A stretch of 25,969 nucleotides of DNA from Clostridium sp. CAG:914 (GTDB lineage Bacteria > Bacillota_I > Bacilli_A > RF39 > UBA660): NCBI GenBank assembly GCA_000437895.1, contig FR902162.1, positions 1 to 25,969 on the forward strand, in the 5' to 3' direction. The position numbers and the translations under genes were made by a program. Shown here in pieces: positions 23,091-25,969 of the stretch. A model generated the notes under the pieces. That model saw nothing but the letters and a program-made list of their open reading frames with translations. It had not been told where the DNA came from and made no database searches. The number at the start of each line of letters is the position of its first letter. The first letter of the stretch is position 1.

Positions 23091-23194
23091 AAATATCCCT
23101 CCTTTAGTATTTCTTCAAGTTTAGTTCCATCTTTTTTGTGAATAAACTCTATATCTAATTTTCTTTTTTTACCATTTTTATCTATTCGTTTCAT
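23060..23194 (-). CDS. 44-residue basic ORF overlapping the 57-residue ORF
   Basis: It reads MKRIDKNGKKRKLDIEF, then IHKKDGTKLEEILKEGYL, ending NLKAK and TGA. Strongly basic N-terminus, unknown family. It overlaps the next ORF by 31 bases, and the latter's ribosome site falls in its Lys-Glu-Gly codons. Its own ribosome site GAGGTGG is 6 bases from ATG but embedded in a hairpin. Position and overlap suggest a small regulatory operon with the recombinase. Confidence 0.5.
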   Translation of the reverse strand: MKRIDKNGKKRKLDIEFIHKKDGTKLEEILKEGYLCYLRNLKAK

Positions 23195-23208
23195 AGAGCC
23201 ACCTCTAT
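23193..23208 (-). promoter_or_regulatory. Hairpin enclosing ribosome site and start of the 44-residue ORF
   Basis: On the minus strand ATAGAG, loop GTGG, CTCTAT: a 6-bp stem that contains part of the ribosome site in one arm and loop and the first two bases of ATG in the other. It could reduce initiation of the first ORF in the coupled recombinase operon. Confidence 0.4.
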
Positions 23209-23248
23209 AAAACATATTCCCCAAAAAAGAAAATAATGAATGCCTTTG

Positions 23249-23440
23249 TCAGACATTTTTGTTCCTTTTCTCTAGGGTTAAATCATTTTTCAAAAAATTA
23301 TTTAAATGAATTCCAATAGTAGATTTAGTATTATTACCATTATCTATTTCTAAATGAAAAACTTCTTTATTAACTTTACCTTTAATAAAAACAAGTTCTT
23401 TAGTGTTAAGTTTTTCTTTTATTTCATCATATTTATTCAT
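23249..23440 (-). CDS. 63-residue hypothetical protein
   Basis: A small charged ORF (start MNKYDEIKEKLNTKELVF, middle VFHLEIDNGNN, end EKRNKNV). No recognisable family or clear ribosome site, and the flanking genes upstream are broken, so it may be real, or part of a decaying block. A weak hairpin AATGTC/GGCATT followed by a T-rich stretch lies at its stop (23239-23257). Positions 23195-23248 contain no gene. Confidence 0.4.
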   Translation of the reverse strand: MNKYDEIKEKLNTKELVFIKGKVNKEVFHLEIDNGNNTKSTIGIHLNNFLKNDLTLEKRNKNV

Positions 23441-23460
23441 TATAATTCTATCTCATACCA

Positions 23461-23780
23461 TTATTTGTTATAATTTTCATATTCTTTAAATCTTTTAGGA
23501 CCATACTTTTTAATATATAAAAATCAATTTTAGGTATATAGTATCTACCCAAATTATATTGAGTAGTTATAAATGTTTCCTTAATGATATGCTTTTTCTT
23601 CTAAAAAATCTCCTAAATTTCTTGTCATATCAGCATTTACAAAATATAATCATCTAATAAGTACATTACATATAATTCTCCTTCTGTTTCAACACCTATA
23701 TAAATTCTATTATTATTTTGATAACTTGATATCATTAAATAAAGATTATTACCCTTAAAATTTCCAATTAATTTTTTCAT
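23461..23780 (-). pseudogene. Frameshifted small gene, DUF4313-like
   Basis: ATG 23780 abuts the methyltransferase stop. Frame 1 gives MKKLIGNFKGNNLYLMISSY then GVETEGELYVMYLLDDYIL and stops. The protein appears to continue in a second frame with FVNADMTRNLGDFLEEK, in a third with IIKETFITTQYNLGRYYIPK, and finally with KKYGPKRFKEYENYNK to TAA at 23461. Each junction falls on a short A or T run and is repaired by one base. The pattern (short beta-rich start, then a FLEE motif) recalls DUF4313 proteins of mobile elements; that link is from memory and uncertain. About 105 residues when joined. Confidence 0.65.
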
Positions 23781-24508
23781 TTAATCATCCTCCTTATTGA
23801 TTTCTGATATTCTTTTTAAAGCAATATCATAATATTTTTTATTAATTTCAAACCCTATAAATTTTCTGTTTTCTAAAAAACTAGCAACTGCTGTTGTACC
23901 ACTACCGCTAAAACAATCTAAAACTATTTCATTTTCTTTAGAACTATTCCTTATTAATTTTCTTATTAAAGGAAGTGATTTTATAGTAATATGCCCATAC
24001 TTTTGCTTATCTTTTACATTTAAAATAGATAAATATATTGTCTTAGCATCTTCATAATTATTTGGCTTACAATAGCCACCTTTTCTAAAATACAAACAAT
24101 ATTCTTTATCACCCATATATTTATTACTATTAAGGGCATAGAGTTAGTTTTACCCCATATAATAATTTCTAATTTGCAATCAAATTTATCAACGAAATTC
24201 TTCATGTATATAGGTATTTGTATACCATTACACCAGATATAGATATTAATTTCTTTCATAACTCTAATTAATTCATCTAAAATTGATAAATCATAGCCAT
24301 TAACTAAATTACTTTCTTTTAATTCGTTTTCTAATTTAGTTAAATCTTCACATAATCTAACAGAGCCTTTTTTACCACCTTTAGTACAAATATCATAAGG
24401 TGGACCGATAACGACTAGATCAATAGAGTTATCTGGTATTTTTTTAAGACCTACAAGACAATCTTCGTTGTATATCTTATTTACTTGCAAAGTAATGATT
24501 CCTTTCAT
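23781..24508 (-). pseudogene. Frameshifted beta-class DNA methyltransferase
   Basis: The first part (to about 24135) has VNKIYNEDCLVGLKKIPDNS and motif IV, then NGYDLSILDELIRVMK and INIYIWCNGIQIPIYM. The frame is lost near GGG at 24134-24136 (one base missing) and continues as NSNKYMGDKEYCLYFRKGGYC, KDKQKYGHITIKSL, motif I DCFSGSGTTAVAS and FIGFEINKKYY. The order (motif IV before motif I) is that of beta-class N4-cytosine or N6-adenine methylases. Motif IV is GPPY instead of DPPY, and HPTIKP-like sequence is HITIKS, so activity would be doubtful even without the frameshift. The start may be TTG 24490 (after AAAGGA) rather than ATG 24508; both overlap the XRE gene. About 240 residues when joined. 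Confidence 0.85.
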
Positions 24509-24734
24509 ATAAAAAGGTAGGAAGAATATTCCACCTTTGCCTAGTTAAATAATCATAATCTATATTTAATATGTTACTTAACCTATATAGAAAAACACTA
24601 CTAACATTTTTAATTTTGTCATTTTCCATCTTGCTAAGAGTAGAGATAGAGATATTAGAAATATTAGATAGTGCTTGTAAAGTTAAATTATTTTTTAATC
24701 TTTCTTGTTTTAATATTTTCCCAATTTTATTCAA
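24477..24734 (-). CDS. XRE-family HTH regulator
   Basis: An 85-residue protein with a Cro/C1-type helix-turn-helix (about 5-60: IGKILKQERLKNNLTLQALS, STLSKMEND, LYRLSNILNID) and a short basic tail. TTG start at 24734 with AAAGGAGGAA 5-8 bases upstream. Its end overlaps the methyltransferase start. The XRE-methylase order is that of controller proteins in restriction-modification loci, but no endonuclease gene follows. It starts only 28 bases after the terminator of the preceding operon, leaving little room for a promoter outside it. Confidence 0.85.
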   Translation of the reverse strand: MNKIGKILKQERLKNNLTLQALSNISNISISTLSKMENDKIKNVSSVFLYRLSNILNIDYDYLTRQRWNILPTFLYERNHYFASK

Positions 24735-24762
24735 TAAAAATTCCTCCTTTCAAATTTTAGTC

Positions 24763-24793
24763 AAAAAAAAGACAACTTATTAATTAAGTCATC
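24763..24793 (-). terminator. Terminator after the ALDH-like operon
   Basis: On the minus strand GATGACTTA (24785-24793) pairs with TAAGTTGTC (24771-24779), 9 bp with two wobbles, loop of 5, followed by eight T (24763-24770). Confidence 0.8.
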
Positions 24794-24802
24794 TACAAAA
24801 TT

Positions 24803-25204
24803 TTAAAATCTACGATGTGTTGTTGTAGGGGTATTAATATTATATTTCTTTTTAATTCTTTCAATTTGACCTAAAACAACATTTGCATCTTGATAATTAT
24901 TATCATCTCTTAATCTTTCAAATATTACTTCTAGCATATTTAGTACAAACTCTGGATTAAGTCCTACAAAATAATCCCAAAAATCATCGATCTTTTTTTC
25001 TTCTACCTTTGGTTTTGAAGTGTGTGGTATTGTACTTCCACTAGGTGGATTTCCACCTCCAGATCCACCATCAAAACTTTTTAAATCTAAATTAGTGTTA
25101 TCTACATAAGGTAAAGATCCATTTATAGGCTTTGTTAAATTATCTTTATTAGAATTACTATCACTTGGAATTATGTTTATTCTATTAAAATCTTGTGTAT
25201 CCAT
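24803..25204 (-). CDS. Hypothetical protein with low-complexity N-terminus, partner of the ALDH-like protein
   Basis: A 133-residue protein. Residues 1-70 are Asn/Ser/Gly/Pro-rich and probably disordered (FDGGSGGGNPPSGSTIPH); residues 72-125 are predicted helical (KKIDDFWDYFVGLNPEFV, MLEVIFERL, QIERIKKKYNI). No signal peptide or membrane segment, no family recognised. Its ATG overlaps the upstream stop by one base (TAATG), and GGAGG lies within the last codons of that gene, so the two proteins should be made in step, possibly as a complex. A terminator follows. Confidence 0.7.
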   Translation of the reverse strand: MDTQDFNRINIIPSDSNSNKDNLTKPINGSLPYVDNTNLDLKSFDGGSGGGNPPSGSTIPHTSKPKVEEKKIDDFWDYFVGLNPEFVLNMLEVIFERLRDDNNYQDANVVLGQIERIKKKYNINTPTTTHRRF

Positions 25205-25969
25205 TATGATTCCTCCTTTCCATATAGACTTATATTTTCATTAGTACCATCAAAATTAAAATTCATTGGGTAAATAATTGTTTTTTCATTAACTAAATCA
25301 GTTTGTTTTATATCAATTATTCTTTCAATAGTTGGACTTGTATTAATAGTAACAATTTTAGAATTTACTTCTTTTATAAATTTTGATGCATTATCTGTTG
25401 AAGTAGTAAAGATAGAAGAACTATATTTACTACCATTATAATTTATTTGAGCAATTGCCTCATCCACATCATTAACTAATATTGCATTAGGATGATCTAT
25501 CTTAGTTTCATTATTAATATATATTTGAATATTTAAACCAGTATTTACAATTTTATTTAAAAAGTCTATATGGGATGTATCCTCAATGTATAAGTCAAAG
25601 TTTTCATAACCACTAATAATAGTTTTATTTTTACTTTTACTTAATACTAAATTTTGAAGATTATGATCACCAATACATACAACTAAATTAATATTAGCAT
25701 AATTAGATAATATATCATCAAAGTTTTCAGATATAAATATTTGTATTAAATATTTTGATATGTTAAATTGTTCTAAGACACTTTGAATGATTTGTATTAG
25801 TAATTGATTAGTTCCGAACATAAAGCCACTATTTGAAAATATAGTAGTATTTCCAGCCATTATATTTCTTAATGCCATTTCTATAATTATGTATGGATTA
25901 CCATCATTTATGACAACCACATTTCCAGAATCCATTATTTGAGTACCATAAATTATTTTCTTTTCATCA
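25204..25969 (-). CDS. Aldehyde dehydrogenase/ProA-fold protein lacking the catalytic region (5' end outside window)
   Basis: The reading frame is open to the window edge (DEKKIIYGTQIM before the first ATG at 25935), so the N-terminus is probably cut; about 255 residues are visible. They follow glutamyl phosphate reductase (ProA) and ALDH order: a cofactor-domain segment like GNVVVINDGNPYIIIEMAL with NIMAGNTTIFSNSG (ProA: LKSGNAVLLRGSS), KNKTIISGYENFDLYIED (ProA: VPVIETGAG..HIFVD), then ILVNDVDEAIAQINYNGSKY and SSIFTTSTDNASKFIKEVN, which match ProA closely. The segment that normally holds the nucleophilic Cys (RPxxCNA) is missing: after NKIVNTGLNIQIYINNE the protein moves straight to the later strand. 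I infer a non-enzymatic, possibly nucleotide-binding or structural, relative. Family by motif comparison from memory. Confidence 0.6.
   Translation of the reverse strand, partial: DEKKIIYGTQIMDSGNVVVINDGNPYIIIEMALRNIMAGNTTIFSNSGFMFGTNQLLIQIIQSVLEQFNISKYLIQIFISENFDDILSNYANINLVVCIGDHNLQNLVLSKSKNKTIISGYENFDLYIEDTSHIDFLNKIVNTGLNIQIYINNETKIDHPNAILVNDVDEAIAQINYNGSKYSSSIFTTSTDNASKFIKEVNSKIVTINTSPTIERIIDIKQTDLVNEKTIIYPMNFNFDGTNENISLYGKEES

Larger units (their letters stand above)
21246..25969. mobile_element. Integrated element carrying a large serine recombinase, right end outside window
   Basis: The left boundary is placed at about 21246-21251, where ftsW/rodA coding sequence stops in the run of five C; the exact crossover cannot be fixed. 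All genes from here to the window edge lie on the minus strand. The recombinase gene is the one nearest the boundary, as usual for serine-integrase elements. Cargo includes an XRE regulator, a decayed methyltransferase, a frameshifted gene, small ORFs and an ALDH-like protein. No structural phage genes, relaxase or transfer genes are visible in this part, so phage versus integrative element is open. The last two genes could instead be neighbouring chromosome if the element were rearranged. The stretch 21251-21339 is non-coding and holds an 8-bp inverted repeat GAAACATT/AATGTTTC (21284-21291, 21317-21324), possibly part of the attachment site. Confidence 0.75.

Noticed and set aside
24477..24734. 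Complete restriction-modification system
   Set aside because: Only an XRE regulator and a damaged methylase are present; none of the neighbouring small genes looks like an endonuclease.
1..25969. Reassignment of TGA to Trp (Mollicutes code)
   Set aside because: Trp residues in conserved motifs use TGG, and TGA ends the small membrane protein gene at 19256 and the 44-residue ORF.
1..25969. CRISPR array or rRNA genes
   Set aside because: No regularly spaced repeats or rRNA-like conserved, GC-richer stretches were seen on reading through the window.

Overview
The window looks like chromosome from a low-GC, peptidoglycan-bearing Firmicute-type bacterium. A small-genome Bacilli/Mollicutes-related gut lineage (RF39- or Erysipelotrichales-like) is my inference, not something the sequence proves. 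Supporting points are very AT-rich DNA, AGGAGG-type ribosome sites, TTGACA/TATAAT promoters, the standard genetic code (TGG for Trp, TGA used as a stop), an NlpC/P60 wall hydrolase and a FtsW/RodA remnant.

Layout. (1) Positions 1-5069 hold housekeeping genes: a partial tRNA-Gly, an alpha/beta hydrolase-tex pair on the minus strand, and divergently ackA plus a YfcE-like phosphodiesterase. (2) Positions 5145-6728 encode a surface protein of Ig-like and cadherin-like modules, ending in an NPTTG/hydrophobic/Lys tail and followed by a clear terminator. (3) Positions 6852-17582 form a Gram-positive type IV secretion locus: a Cys-rich secreted protein with a VirB2-like hairpin, VirB6-like channel protein, VirB3/PrgI-like protein, VirB4 divided into two overlapping genes, NlpC/P60 hydrolase, lipoprotein and VirD4/TraG coupling ATPase. 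No relaxase, integrase or recognisable oriT accompanies it, and it sits between ordinary chromosomal genes, so it may be a resident or domesticated secretion machine rather than part of an intact conjugative element. (4) Positions 17643-21104 hold a rhodanese-like protein, RmuC and four small poorly characterised proteins. (5) From about 21246 to the right edge there appears to be an integrated mobile element. A large serine recombinase sits beside a 31-codon C-terminal stub of ftsW/rodA, so the element seems to have inserted in that gene. Its cargo reads leftward from the right edge: an aldehyde-dehydrogenase-fold protein that lacks the catalytic region, a low-complexity partner, an XRE regulator, a decayed DNA methyltransferase, a second frameshifted gene, and small ORFs translationally coupled to the recombinase.

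Points most worth a second look: the ftsW/rodA junction; the ALDH-like pseudoenzyme pair; a terminator-like hairpin whose 3' arm contains the start codon of the next gene; a hairpin between the ribosome site and start codon of virD4; the two-gene VirB4; and several single-base frameshifts clustered in the mobile element, which may be either decay or sequencing errors.
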